The notes under the pieces are model-generated. The model was not told the DNA's origin, did not search any database, and saw only the letters and a list, made by a program, of their open reading frames with translations. A stretch of 64,000 nt of DNA, taken from Lasiosphaeris hirsuta (Eukaryota > Ascomycota > Sordariomycetes > Sordariales > Lasiosphaeriaceae). The stretch's first letter is position 1. Every line of letters starts with the position of its first letter. The translations under genes and the position numbers were made by a program. Positions 46,029 through 56,469 of this stretch are shown piece after piece. The DNA lies in NCBI GenBank assembly GCA_030549175.1, contig JAUKUA010000006.1:1550001-1614000 (forward strand). The letters run 5' to 3'.

Positions 46029-47166
46029 TCAGACACCAGCAACTCGAATGCCCGGCACACCCAACTTCTCGGCCTCGGCATTGAGCGCATCGATCTCATC
46101 CTGGACATAGGGAATGCCGTCCCTCAGTCTCTGCTCCTCGGTCAGCTGCTCGATCTCGCCGGGAAAATAGATCCTCTCGACCCCATCCATCTTATCCGAC
46201 TCCACCACGCGCTTGTAGAGCACACCCATGCGCTCCCTGAATTCGTCCAAGCTCACAAACAAATCAGGCTTGATAGCGACGAGAAAGTGCCCGACATCGC
46301 CCGGCTTCGACATGTCATACGGACCCGTAACCCCGCCCGCGAACGCTGACCCCGACAGCACGCCCGAAAAGACATCCATCATGATAGCCAGCGCTGACCC
46401 CTTGGGCCCGCCCATCGGCAGCATGACGCCCTTCAGCGCCTCGGCCGGATCATCCGTCGGCTTCCCATCGGCATCAAGGGCCCAATCCCCCGGAATCTTC
46501 TCGCCCCGCCTCAGCGCCTTGTAAATCTTGCCCCGCGCGGCGACCGACGGCGCCATGTCCAGGATAAACGGGCGCGACGTCTCGCCGCCCGGGGCGCCGC
46601 ACGCGATCGGAGAGACGCCCATGAGCTGCGACCGGCCGCCCCACACGGGCAGGGCGGGCGACGAGTTGGTAAACACCAGGCTCATCATACCGGCGTCGGC
46701 GGCCTGGCCCACGATCCACGCCGACATGCCAAAGTGGTTGCTGTGCTTGACCGAGACCATGCCGATGCCAAAGGTCTGCGCCATCGCGATGGCCGTGGCC
46801 ATGCCGAGGTAGGCCGCGGGGAAGCCGAAGCCGTTGTGGCCGTCGACCTTGGGTCGGGCAAGAGGGGGTTAGTTGGGGCGATCATCATCAGAAAAGTGTG
46901 CGTGCACTTGCTTGGGCGACCACAGGGGTTATTTGGATCAGCGTCGGCTCGGTCTTGGGGTCGAGGACACCATTGCGCACGCGGGCGAGGTAGGACGAGA
47001 TGCGGTTGATGCCGTGGCTTTCGACCCCGCGGAGGTCGGCTTGCACCAACCCTCGCGCGACAATGGTCGAATTCTTGTCTGAGACGCCTGCTGCTCTGAG
47101 TATTGTCTCGACGAATTCTTGCGCATCCGCGTGATTGATTCGGATCGGATCTGCGGTCCCTGCCAT
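46029..47166 (-). CDS. Malate/L-lactate dehydrogenase, Ldh2 family
   Basis: NAD(P)-dependent oxidation of a 2-hydroxyacid such as malate, L-lactate or sulfolactate. Exons 46912-47166 and 46029-46847 give 357 aa. The intron (46848-46911, 64 bases) starts with GCAAGT, the standard GC-AG donor, and ends with CCAAG; reading it this way joins VVAQ to VDGHNGFGFPAA in frame. Family features: DLRGVESHGINR near the N-terminus with the catalytic His region, VKHSNHFGMSAWIV, MSLVFTNSSPALPVWGG, and DMAPSVAARGKIY. Cytosolic, no signal. It is not related to the classic LDH/MDH Rossmann family. Precise substrate unknown. Confidence 0.9.
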
Positions 47167-47945
47167 GGCGTAAATTGCGGTTGGGCGAATTGATAATTCG
47201 GATTAGGTGAGCAGGCAATCGAGGGGATTCAGACGCCGCTGATGACTTTGGTGTGGCCCTTGCCCACAGGCAGCGCATCAAGGAAAGATCGGCGTCAGGG
47301 TTAGGGTCCATAATCGCCGACATATCCGGGCCTGCGCCCGACGATGGCGCGACGGACCGAAGTCGAGGCTTGCCTTGAAGCTTGATCTGAACATCCATCA
47401 TATACAGGGTAAGTATGTGACAGTAATCACAGAGGGTTGAATCTCATTGGCCCAGATGTAACGTAAGCATTCTATCGCAACGACTTGAAGCTAAATTTGA
47501 AGACTTGGGTTCACTGCAGTATGCCAAATTGGTCACCTAGGCGAGAAGGCGAGAACCCACGCGGGAACAGCACGAGCACTTCCTCAAAAGATTTCCGTAC
47601 GTCCTGCATACCCTAAAGTGTCTTTGCCATGCCAGGGTCCGCGTTCAATTCCTTGGGCGAATCGTCGCGGTGGATGCCAGTTGGAGAAAAGGCGTTGGGC
47701 AACAATATCCGAACAGGGGGGACTGCATTCAGCCGCTCGACGCGTCAAACAGGGCTCATTTACACGGAGCACTAGCGCATGAAAAAATCAGAGTTGACGA
47801 AGAATGTCAGGTATCATTGTGAATGTATCAATAACAAAGAAAGGCATGATTAGAAGAGACTGCCAGCTCAGACGTCCAACAACCCTACAAGCTACAACCC
47901 CCAAAGGCAAACCAGTGTGTTCCTTGATTTGCCTCACGCAGCCCA
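47167..47945. other. Intergenic region
   Basis: Upstream of the dehydrogenase and 3' of the PLAC8 gene. GTCAGGGTTAGGGTCC at about 47294 is a single telomere-like word. No gene supported. Confidence 0.5.
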
Positions 47946-48565
47946 TCACTTGTGGTCGGCGGGATACGACATGCCCCCGTTTGACTGGTACTGCTGGTTG
48001 ACAGCGGCGCCATGATTGAGTTCGCGGTAAGCCGCTTCCTTGTCTTGCTGGACGAGGTCGCACAGGCCGCAGCAGCAGGCCGTGGCGATGTCGACGAGGC
48101 AGTTGCCCTGCAGATTGTACTTCTCGCGGATGTTGGCGCGCTGCATCGACATGGGGATCCAGTGAAGGCCGAAGAGGGCACTGCCGCAGAAGAGAATGCA
48201 CTGCGATTTGCGTCTTGTCAGCACGGCAGACCACGGGTCAGGGGGGTTGGGGGCGGGCATACCGTGGTGTTGACGGCCTCATACCCCTTGAGGTCCCCGT
48301 CCTTGCGGACGCGGTGGTGCGTCTTGCCAAACGTCACGCAGGGTAGGCACCACGTCATCAAGCAGGTATCGATAGGGCTGCAGCAGCCGAAGAAGGTCGA
48401 GCTCCATGGCTGGGCAGACTCGGGCGAGCTGGAGTTGATGTGCTCGCCGGGGCGGGCGAGTACATCGTTGACGCGCGCCTTCCAGTCGGCAACATCGTCA
48501 TTGTCGACCAGGCCGGCCTTTTGGTGTGTGGCGGGGGCCGGCGCGGAGTGGGCGGATGCGTCCAT
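47946..48565 (-). CDS. PLAC8 family cysteine-rich protein
   Basis: Exons 48263-48565 and 47946-48200 with a 62-base intron (GTATGC...TCGCAG) give 185 aa. PLAC8 motifs: FFGCCSPIDTCLMTWCLPCVTFG in the first exon and ATACCCGLCDLVQQDKEA in the second, with a hydrophobic stretch between them. Members are membrane-associated proteins linked in other eukaryotes to cell size, metal or calcium handling; function in fungi is undefined. The alternative start would be upstream but lacks coding character; MDASAHSAPAP is the natural N-terminus. Confidence 0.88.
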
Positions 48566-49251
48566 TGTGTTGAGTTCAAGGGATATATTTCGGAAATGAG
48601 TGTGGGCTTGAATACTCTGGAAAGCACGCCGACAGTTTTGCAAAGAATGTGTGAACGACTAGAGAGGGATGGGCAAGAGGAAGGAGCAGCCATCTGAGGG
48701 GGGTGGTTCCCCTTGCCTTTTTATATCACAAGCATCCCTCACCTTACTTGTTGCCATCAGTCACAGCTTCATGAAAGAAATTGGCTGGCGCCTTCCGCCA
48801 CGACCGTTTCCCCCCAAATCCCATGGCTAGAGCCAAGAGAATGTTTGCATCCCCAGACGGTTACGGTACAAGTGTGGAGATGAAATGTGGCAACCCCTGC
48901 CTTGGAAGAGCTTGTTTTGGCGGCATGTGCCACAATTCACCGTTCGCGCGGCCCAAGGAAAGTCCCCCTCTCGCCAGGGCCCCCAGTCCTTCTAGCCTCA
49001 AAGGGCTGAGACTGCGAGAGGGAGGCCGCTGTCACATTTTGACTCCCCCGCCTTAGCCCCGCCAGGGTTCACAAAGTGCTCCCGTCTGCAAAGCAACATG
49101 AAAAATGTCCTAATAAATTTCACTGCCTCAATCAAGACACTACCCGACGGACGGTCCCGCACGTCTTAAACTAGTTCAGCTCCTGATGCATTCGATCGGC
49201 TCAACATCACTTGCATCATCGAAAAGATGCAGGAGGTCCCTTGGTGGTGCC
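48566..49251. other. Intergenic region
   Basis: Upstream of the PLAC8 gene (TTTTTATATCACAAG around 48717-48731 is TATA-like) and 3' of the methyltransferase. No other feature. Confidence 0.5.
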
Positions 49252-50829
49252 CTACTCTGGCTTCCTGCCGTATGTGATGGAGCTAGTGTTCCCAGCATTA
49301 TTAGCAGGCCCAAGCTTAAGCCCACCAGGTTGGCGAGGTCAGGATACTCACACGGGCCAGTAGGCATGGATGTTCACGTCGTTGATCTCCCTCCTCGCCC
49401 CGTGGCACAGTGCCAACGTCTCCTCCTTGCTCATGCCCAAGCCATGCGTAAACAGAGCCAGAGTTAGACCCTCAAGCCCGCTGTCAATGTTGGCAAAGTT
49501 CCACCGGCCCATCTCCTTGTGCTTCTTGTCGCGCGGCCAGATGTTGCTTGGCCACTTGTACTTTTTGGTTGTCACGTCAGTGAAGCCTACGGCCTCGAAC
49601 AGGGACGGGTACTGGGGCGCCAGGTCGATAGGACGTCCGAACTTGGCTGTCGCCTCGACCGTCAAGTGTGACATGCGCACCAATTTAGAGTCGGGTGGCA
49701 GGGTGCCGTCGTCGCTGGTTACTGGGAGAACTATATCCATCATTTCAAGGTATCCGCCGGGTGCGAGGTTTCTACATGCCTGATGTCAGTAGGAATGCCA
49801 AGCCCATGCCAGTCTACAGACTAGGGCATAGGGGTGTGTACTCAAAGGCACGGTTGATGAAGCCCTGGGTGTCAGCCAAGCTGCCGCCGATCATGCGGAC
49901 AAATATCAAGTCGAAGGGCTGGGCCCATACCCATTCCTTCTCAACATCGTCGGTCTCAAAGGTGCAGTTTGGTGGAACACTTTGGAGATATTCGTTATCA
50001 AAAAGTCGTGTTTTGGTAGAAAGGGGGTGGACTGGGCGTACAAAGATGGCTGAGCTGGACTGAGGTCGACGCCGACGACCTATGCAAGTAGATATGCCGT
50101 CAGTCTGCGAATATATCAGATACACGATGGTTCAGTTCAAGTCGAACCTTGGCTTCGGGATATGCAGTTGCTGCCACGAACCTATTAGCGACCAACTCAT
50201 ATGTCAATCTTACCATAACACAGGAAGGCTCACCATAGTCTATCGCCCAAACCCCGGTTCCTGTCCCGACATCAAGCACTCTCTTTGCGTCCGCCTTGTT
50301 AGGGCTCAAGCAAAGATCACCGTCAAGTGTCAGTAGCGAAAGAGCATGTTGCAGCTCAAGGCGCTCAAACTCGGGCTGCGCAAAATGTAAACTACAGGTC
50401 AGTTTGGATTGAGTCGAGTAATAATAGCAAGGGAATAAAGACAGACGGCATCGCTAGGGAAAAAGTATCCTGTGACATGTGTCAACACACCACTGCTAGT
50501 AGGAGCGTAGGGTGAATGAATGAGCTTACTCCCGGCACTATGAGTGTGGTATCTTCGCCCGTTTTCTTCGTGATAGGCGAAAAGGGATGACCGAAGCGAT
50601 GTTTGGGAGGTCGCATTGGTCTTGAACATGCAGTTTCAGCAAGGCTTTGTTTTTGAGATTCCGATTCGGCCAATTCCATACTAACCACTACAGTAGCCGA
50701 CTCGACATCATCAAAGTCATCGGCGGCCTGGACATCATCATGGTCAGAGTCACGACTGATATGGCTGTGCTTCTCCCGCACATGTGAACTCACCAAGTTG
50801 GCCGTGGTCTGATCCTCGCTGGTGGTCAT
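49252..50829 (-). CDS. LaeA/UMTA-like SAM-dependent methyltransferase (ten exons)
   Basis: Exons: 50794-50829, 50686-50727, 50530-50620, 50447-50469, 50234-50375, 50148-50170, 50042-50079, 49842-49979, 49352-49771, 49252-49282; 327 aa. Every junction keeps phase, and the result reads as a continuous methyltransferase: SSLFAYHEENGRRYHTHSAG, SAM motif I RVLDVGTGTGVWAIDY (residues 96-111), the acidic end of strand 2 VVGVDLSP, CTFETDDVEKEW, IFVRMIGGS, NLAPGGYLEMMD, and a typical short C-terminus ending GRKPE. These proteins include the global regulator LaeA but most are unassigned; this one lacks LaeA's longer N-terminus. The first two small exons are the least certain, because the first 66-base intron is in frame. 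Several acceptors are AAG. The gene is very intron-rich compared with its neighbours. Confidence 0.85.
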
Positions 50830-51843
50830 GTTGATGAAGAGAACGGTGGATATTGCAGCAACGACAAGAGGTGGCAAAGGACAGCTGATGTCAACGAGGG
50901 GCTGCCCAGCTTTAATGAGCCCCGGATTTCCCATTCTTTCCACCTCTAGGCTCTCTCGGTCTGTCGATTTATTGGTGGCTATATCGAATCGTCTGAGGGT
51001 GGCACAACCACAGGGATGACTGCAGCAGACACATGTACGCAGAAGGCTCATTCGGGCAGGCCATCAGTCGAACATTGTCTGCAGCACAGCATTCACATCC
51101 TAGGTCCTGCTCTTGCGTGCGTTAGCCGATGCGGGAATGAGCTGGCGAGCTGGGGTATTGGGCGGTGAAGTCGCCGGGGTGTGGCACACCCGGCTCCATT
51201 GTGCATTTGCCCTGTGCGGCAGTTTTGCCGTCTTCGATGTATAATCCAACCCTTGTTTTTTTTTTTTGTTGACGTGGGACTTTAAAGCCCGTTATGGAGG
51301 GGATTGAGGGAAATGGGAAGGGCCTTTTTGAAAACTAGAAAGGCCTTTCAGATGCTGCAAATGCCTCGTTTGATGGTGGAAAGGCCTTATGAAACACATA
51401 GTAGTTGTGTCTTTTTGATTCTGGGAGGGCTTTCCAGGACTAGCCTGGCTCTAGCCAATAGTAAGATCCAAACTCGGCTTGGTAGCGCGTGACCTTCCCT
51501 CCAAGGCCTAAAGGGAGACATGACAGGCCTGGAAGGCTTTGCAATATAAAAAAAAAAAACATTCCTAGTATTTCACAAGGCCATTCTACTGTTGGAAAGG
51601 GCATCTGCGATATTTAAGAGGTCTTTGCACCATCAGAATGGGCATTGATGGCAGTTAAAAAGGCCTTTCCCATGTCCGCAACTAGCTTTGAAGTCCCATG
51701 CTAATAAACAAACAAGGGTTGCCAGATTGCAATGGGCATGCCCCCTAGCCCGATTTGGCGTGGAGCGGCCTGAGCTGCTTGAATGAGGGGAAGTTCTCCC
51801 CCTAGCACCCTCGGGCAAATATGTTTGTGGCAGTTCAATGGTG
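50830..51843. other. Intergenic region
   Basis: Upstream of the methyltransferase; carries a T run (51257-51269), an A run (51549-51560) and the GGCCTT palindrome cluster. No gene supported. Confidence 0.5.
51315..51670. repeat. Cluster of AAGGCCTT-type palindromes
   Basis: Words of the form (A/T)AGGCCT(T/A) recur at about 51339-51348, 51380-51388, 51502-51510, 51524-51530 and 51658-51668, with degenerate versions (GGGCCTTTTT, AAGGCCAT, GAAGGCTTT, GAGGTCTTTG) between. Each is followed or preceded by GATG/CATC-type sequence, as if derived from a degenerate unit of about 40 bases. It may be a decayed minisatellite. Confidence 0.45.
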
Positions 51844-52936
51844 ATGGACCCTCTCAGCATCACGACGGGCTGTCCTCAGCCTCCTCAAACTGTGCACCGC
51901 AGTTGGTGTCGGGCTGAAGGAGACCTACGATGGCGCGCAGATAGCCGACGCCAAGGTCTAAGGACTTGCGAAAGAGATCGACAGCTTCGTTCTTGTCCTG
52001 CAGCCTATGGGCGCAACTTTGAAAGATGACGGTATTCGTTCCGCATTCCAGGCAACCGCCCACATTGGGAATCATTGGGAGAGCATGGCCATATGCTTCC
52101 AACATGGCCAGCAGACTCTCAATCGGCTGCAAGTCATGGTGGCCAAGGTGGCCAAGAACGTTACCGTCATGGACGGCGCAAGGAAATGTGCTCAAACGGC
52201 CGCCAACCTTGTATCTTCAACCTCTACCACCCTTGGACTGAACGACACGGCCTCGGTAGTAGCTGCCTCTGACTTGGCAAGGCTGCGAAGAAACAGGCAC
52301 CGGTTTCAGAAGTCGCAGCTCGAGGGACAGCTGCTGGACGAACTGCTATAGTTGGCCACGCCGTCAGCTGAATATTGGAATTGGCGCTGGCCAGAGGCAA
52401 AGGAGTTCATGGTGGAGCGCATCCAAGTCATGATTTGGCAGGTCTTCCTCTGGCGGTGAAGATACAAGGATTCTGGAAGAGAGACCCTCAAGTTGACCAA
52501 GAAATATCTCCGAGTGAACGAGGCAGCAGAAGCGCGGCTGTGCGCGAAAAGGTGTCTGAGGGCCTACCGGAATATGAAACCGGTAGATAGCCAAGGGGTC
52601 CGAGAGTCGCTGGAGCTACTGGTACGAGCTTGTGAAGACGACGGCGATCGGGAGGAAGGAGAGTCGTACAGTCTCATACTTTTGGAATATCCTGCCACGG
52701 ACCCTCTGCTGGTGGCTGCCAAATACAGCTTGAGCAATGACATGGCTGGACGCAAAGAGGGGGACTTGACTCGGACTCGGAGATTAAAGGAGTCATTACG
52801 GAAGGCCTCCTACACTCTCATAACCGTAGTCAAGACCGATGCCGAAAATAAACCCAAGAGAGAAAGCAAGCCGCAGTTGTCGCGCAGCGAGCGTGACGGG
52901 GGAAATCCACCATCAAAGCCTGCTCTGCCCGAGTAG
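51844..52936 (+). pseudogene. Decayed gene with fungal STAND-type N-terminal domain
   Basis: Begins with MDPLSITTG, the hallmark start of the fungal N-terminal domain found on STAND/NACHT, ankyrin and related proteins. A +1 frame change near 51870 is needed to continue into LSLLKLCTAVGVGLKETYDG, a TAA at 51959 interrupts before AKEIDSFVLVLQ, the helix NHWESMAICFQHGQQTLNRL follows, then a broken stretch near 52190-52250, a good frame again (NDTASVVAASDLARLRRNRHR), a TAG at 52349, a TGA at about 52459, and a last open part 52493-52936 of charged helices. No introns explain the breaks. The effector or NTPase part is not visible. It was probably a self/non-self or signalling protein; it lies 1.5 kb before the intact HET gene. 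Confidence 0.75.
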
Positions 52937-53518
52937 GGCGTCTCCGGCGTGTTGGATCCAGGGAGGAATTTGCAGTCCTGCACAGACCGCCCTCCACGAC
53001 TATATACTCTCCCCATCTAGCCACCACTCTTGTCTCTTTTCCTTCTCTTCTTCATCTTCTCCTGGCCTGCTGAGGGGTACGGTGGGGATGAGGGAATGAC
53101 CCAGCTCAGGGCCGATTTTGGATATCCCTTTAGGCTTTGAGCTGGGTCGCCACCTTTCTTCAATTTTTAGTTCCCGGACAGCCGCCCCCGGGCAGACTGT
53201 CAATACTTTTTTTTTTTCTCACTGAGATCACCGCCACAGGCGACGACTTGGGGAGAGGAATGAAGCTGTGAAGGCACCACTGTGCCCTTTAGGGTTAGGG
53301 TTACACGCCGTTCAAGTGGTGGACGATCCGTCGAGAACCCGGAAAGGTGACGTAATGGCCTAGCTCCGCCACCTTTCTGACGCGGTGACCACTGGCAGAC
53401 ACCTGACCGCTACATTGTTCAAATCGCTCTTCTGCGTACTTGCTCTCATCAATACTACCGTAACCCTCGCATATCGTCATCCGCATCTAAAGTCCCCTCA
53501 TCAAGTCGCCAAGCAAAC
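52937..53518. other. Intergenic region with inverted repeat and telomere-like motif
   Basis: An 11-base perfect inverted repeat, GACCCAGCTCA (53098-53108) and TGAGCTGGGTC (53138-53148), with a 29-base loop; CGCCACCTTTCT occurs twice (about 53148 and 53367); and TTTAGGGTTAGGGTTAC at about 53288-53304. No coding feature. Confidence 0.6.
53288..53304. promoter_or_regulatory. Interstitial telomere-like repeat (telobox)
   Basis: Two and a half copies of TTAGGG read directly. Fungal telomeres are TTAGGG repeats, and short internal copies often act as binding sites for Tbf1/Teb1-like factors in promoters. It lies 215-230 bases before the small Cys-rich gene. Confidence 0.5.
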
Positions 53519-53834
53519 ATGTCGCCCACGCAACAGCCCCAGGCCTTCATCGACGAAGCGGCCGTCCAGCAGCCCGAGCCTGCTCAATTGCGCGCCCTGC
53601 ACACCACCCAGCCGCCCAGGTCCCAGGCCATGGGTATGCCCAACCCCTTCCTCCTTCCTCTGCGAAATGCGCAATGAGAGTTGGCTGCTAACTCGCCCGA
53701 CAGACCCCCAGAGGCCGCATCCCGAGAGCGACATCGGCTTGCGCGGAGGCGACCGCGGCGGCATGTGTCCCGGTCGCTTCTGCTTCTGTATCCCGTGCCC
53801 CATCCCCTGCGACTGCTGCTTCATTCCGCTCTGA
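53519..53834 (+). CDS. Small conserved-looking CxC-rich protein
   Basis: Exons 53519-53633 and 53704-53834 with a 70-base intron (GTATGC...CGACAG) give 81 aa. The N-terminal half is Gln/Pro-rich; the C-terminus is a dense cysteine motif, CPGRFCFCIPCPIPCDCC, followed by FIPL and the stop. This ending is common in small fungal proteins of unknown function and suggests metal binding or palmitoylation and membrane attachment. No signal peptide. The telomere-like element upstream suggests promoter control typical of growth genes, which is inference. Confidence 0.8.
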
Positions 53835-54438
53835 GGACGCCTTCTTTTTTTTTTTCTTCCTTTTTTCCCGTGGGTTCTTCGGTGTTGGCGTTGGCGATTG
53901 ACGGCCTTCGTTCATGGATTGCGCCATGTTGTGTTGCTGTAGATCAATCAGGTCGTGAGAGGTGGAAGCGCAGCGACCGGGAGGTGGGCGGGCGTGATGT
54001 GTTGGATGGTTGGGTTCACGACTTCGGAAGTGGGCGGATTTGTGGGATATATGGACATGATCAATTACCAAACATATTGCGATGCGGTTTCACCCACAAC
54101 AATTCGACGATACTTTTCCCTCCGCCTCCAAATGTGAGATTTATCCTCCACGCCCGTCGATTTCGGTTGCAGAAGTCCTGGGCTGCGACACTGGGGCTCG
54201 CGATGGTCGGCGACGGGGTTGGCACCAGTGCCCATCGCTGAGTGGGCTCCAGCGCCGCTTTGACCAATAGCGATGCTGCCGTAGCTGCATTATGTGTCAA
54301 TGAATGCTGTATGCTGTGCGACGTTGCCCAACGCGACTACGCGACGCGACGCGACGACGACAGGCTTCTTTGCAACTCTTATTTTGCCATCCAGTCTCCC
54401 ACAAACCAAGCGGTCGGAGCCATCTCAGTTCAGGCAAT
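53835..54438. other. Intergenic region
   Basis: 3' flank of the CxC gene (T run at 53845-53857) and upstream of the HET gene. The HET frame is open back to 54304, but I place the start at 54439. Confidence 0.5.
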
Positions 54439-56469
54439 ATGGAGCGCTGGGAGGACGACGATTCAAAAAAGTCTTTGGCTCAGATATCCCGCCACCATGC
54501 CAGGTCGATTGTTCCCGCCCTTGTCGAGATTGGGCAGCGAACGGCTTCCCAGGCCTCGTTCACGCCTTTCTTGGAGCATCTCGAGTGTTTACTTCTGCCT
54601 AAATCTCCCGACCGTCAAACCCAAGCTACCGTCCAACTGCGTCGTTCAGAAATTGATATTACGAGGAGCAACACAGAATTCATTGCACTGTCATACACCT
54701 GGGCTGCTTCGCCTGGCGAGGAAGAGGCTTCTGGTCGTTACCGTATCGAAGACAGAAAGAAGTTGGGTCCGCCCATCAAATCCAAAACCCGCGACTGTGT
54801 CTTCGGGCGCGTTATCAAGTACGGGCACTCGTTCGGGGTCAAGCTGCTCTGGATCGACAGACACTGCATCACTCAGGATGATGAGAGGGAGTGCAAAGAA
54901 ACCAAATGTCCACACGCCAGCTGCGTACATCACCGCTCAGGGATGCAGGTCATGGACTTGGTCTACAAGTACAGTAGCCACCCGGTTGCATTGCTTGGGA
55001 GACCAATTGAATCAGAGTCGGATATCCGCTGTTTGGGCAAACTTATCCAAGGCAGGATGAATCGGCTGAAAGAAATATCGGTCGAGGAACTATGGCACGT
55101 GCTAAACATGCTGAGCAATATCATCCACGACGCGTGGTGGCAACGTGCCTGGACGTTTCAAGAGAACTTCCTTGCGGGGAAGGAGATGTATCTGCTCATC
55201 AGCCATCCCCACAATCTGGAACGACTCAAACGCTCATATTGCCCTTCTGTCTTTGGCCAGGTCGATGGCGAGCTCCGCATCTCCTCTACCGCGTTCTCAA
55301 TCCAGGTTACCCGGTTCTGCCAAGCTCTCCCGCCCCGTCTCTCACCCCGTATTTCAGCCCAAGAAAAGGACAATATGGATCAGATTATCAAATGCCTCAC
55401 CGATACCGCAGGCAGGTATAGTATCCTTCTGAAGACTAGTGATTCGATGACGCCGATCATCGTCGGCAACGTCGAAAACAGGGGTGTCACAGACTGCTGG
55501 GATAGACTTCCGATTGTAGCAAACTGCTCTCGATACAAGACTCGGCTGGATGAAGAACAGCTCAAGAAAATCGGACACAGCCTCAGCCTGTCCATGCTCG
55601 CCATGTGCCTCCTTAACGGAGAGGTACCTGATAACGCAAAGAGACGGAATTGGGGGGACATGACTGTCTTGGAATCCCTGAAATCGGCCTTTCTCAACAT
55701 TCGAGGGCCTTCGGTCCACCAGAACCTCAGCTTCAACCGCGGTTGTCGGCTCACCCGGGTGGCTCTTCGAAGGGAGGGAATACATACAAAGGGCCATTTG
55801 TGGAAGCTGGGTAGAATCATTGACAATCAGAGCATGGCTTGGGTGGAAGATGCTGCTGGATGCCTTGAACTCGACGAACGACAACGTCTCGTTTGGCTGG
55901 CGGATACAGTACGCTCGTACGATGACTATCCACTATCTGATGAAATATCGAAATTCCTTGGCCGCGACGCGTGGATTCGTCAACAGGGTAGCAGGCATCA
56001 ACCGACTTTCACCAACAGTTACCAGAAGCTGATGTCGCAGGAATTGGCCGAAGCGATTGCGCAAGGGAAGAAACTCAGACTCGGACGCATCTATGACCCC
56101 CTTGTCGAATGGGCGAGCAGTCCATATATGGCTGTTTTCATTTGGGACCCCCAAACTCAACCCGATGGCGATGATGAGATGGACATTGACTCGCCCGATA
56201 CTACTATTTTCAGCTACAGGGTTGGCAGCGAGAGCCCCGAGTTCGTCTTTACATCTTTCAAAGAAGACGAAGGCCATATTGTCAACGACGCATCCACCAA
56301 GGACCTTGACCGCCATGTGTCGTTTGAAGTAGAAATGGAGAATGGGGCGGGCCACGAAGCCGTGCCAAAGCTGCGAATTAAACGGTGGATTTCGGGCCTG
56401 TGTTTTTTCAGGAAACGTCGGCTGGTTGATGTCATTTTCCCCTGGCCTACTGACTTGGTGGAGATCTGA
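54439..56469 (+). CDS. HET-domain protein (heterokaryon incompatibility)
   Basis: Single exon, 676 aa. HET domains act in fungal self/non-self recognition and trigger cell death when activated. Motif 1 is FIALSYTWAAS (residues 81-91), motif 2 is LWIDRHCITQDD (137-148, where LWIDALCINQDD is usual), and motif 3 is WWQRAWTFQE (233-242, usually R.WT.QE). The C-terminal part is acidic with no repeat domain such as WD40, ankyrin or TPR. I prefer MERWEDDD over an upstream ATG at 54304 because the extension is Arg-rich and unlike the family. The replaced residues in motif 2 (A to R, N to T) may affect function. No intron needed. Confidence 0.9.
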   Translation: MERWEDDDSKKSLAQISRHHARSIVPALVEIGQRTASQASFTPFLEHLECLLLPKSPDRQTQATVQLRRSEIDITRSNTEFIALSYTWAASPGEEEASGRYRIEDRKKLGPPIKSKTRDCVFGRVIKYGHSFGVKLLWIDRHCITQDDERECKETKCPHASCVHHRSGMQVMDLVYKYSSHPVALLGRPIESESDIRCLGKLIQGRMNRLKEISVEELWHVLNMLSNIIHDAWWQRAWTFQENFLAGKEMYLLISHPHNLERLKRSYCPSVFGQVDGELRISSTAFSIQVTRFCQALPPRLSPRISAQEKDNMDQIIKCLTDTAGRYSILLKTSDSMTPIIVGNVENRGVTDCWDRLPIVANCSRYKTRLDEEQLKKIGHSLSLSMLAMCLLNGEVPDNAKRRNWGDMTVLESLKSAFLNIRGPSVHQNLSFNRGCRLTRVALRREGIHTKGHLWKLGRIIDNQSMAWVEDAAGCLELDERQRLVWLADTVRSYDDYPLSDEISKFLGRDAWIRQQGSRHQPTFTNSYQKLMSQELAEAIAQGKKLRLGRIYDPLVEWASSPYMAVFIWDPQTQPDGDDEMDIDSPDTTIFSYRVGSESPEFVFTSFKEDEGHIVNDASTKDLDRHVSFEVEMENGAGHEAVPKLRIKRWISGLCFFRKRRLVDVIFPWPTDLVEI

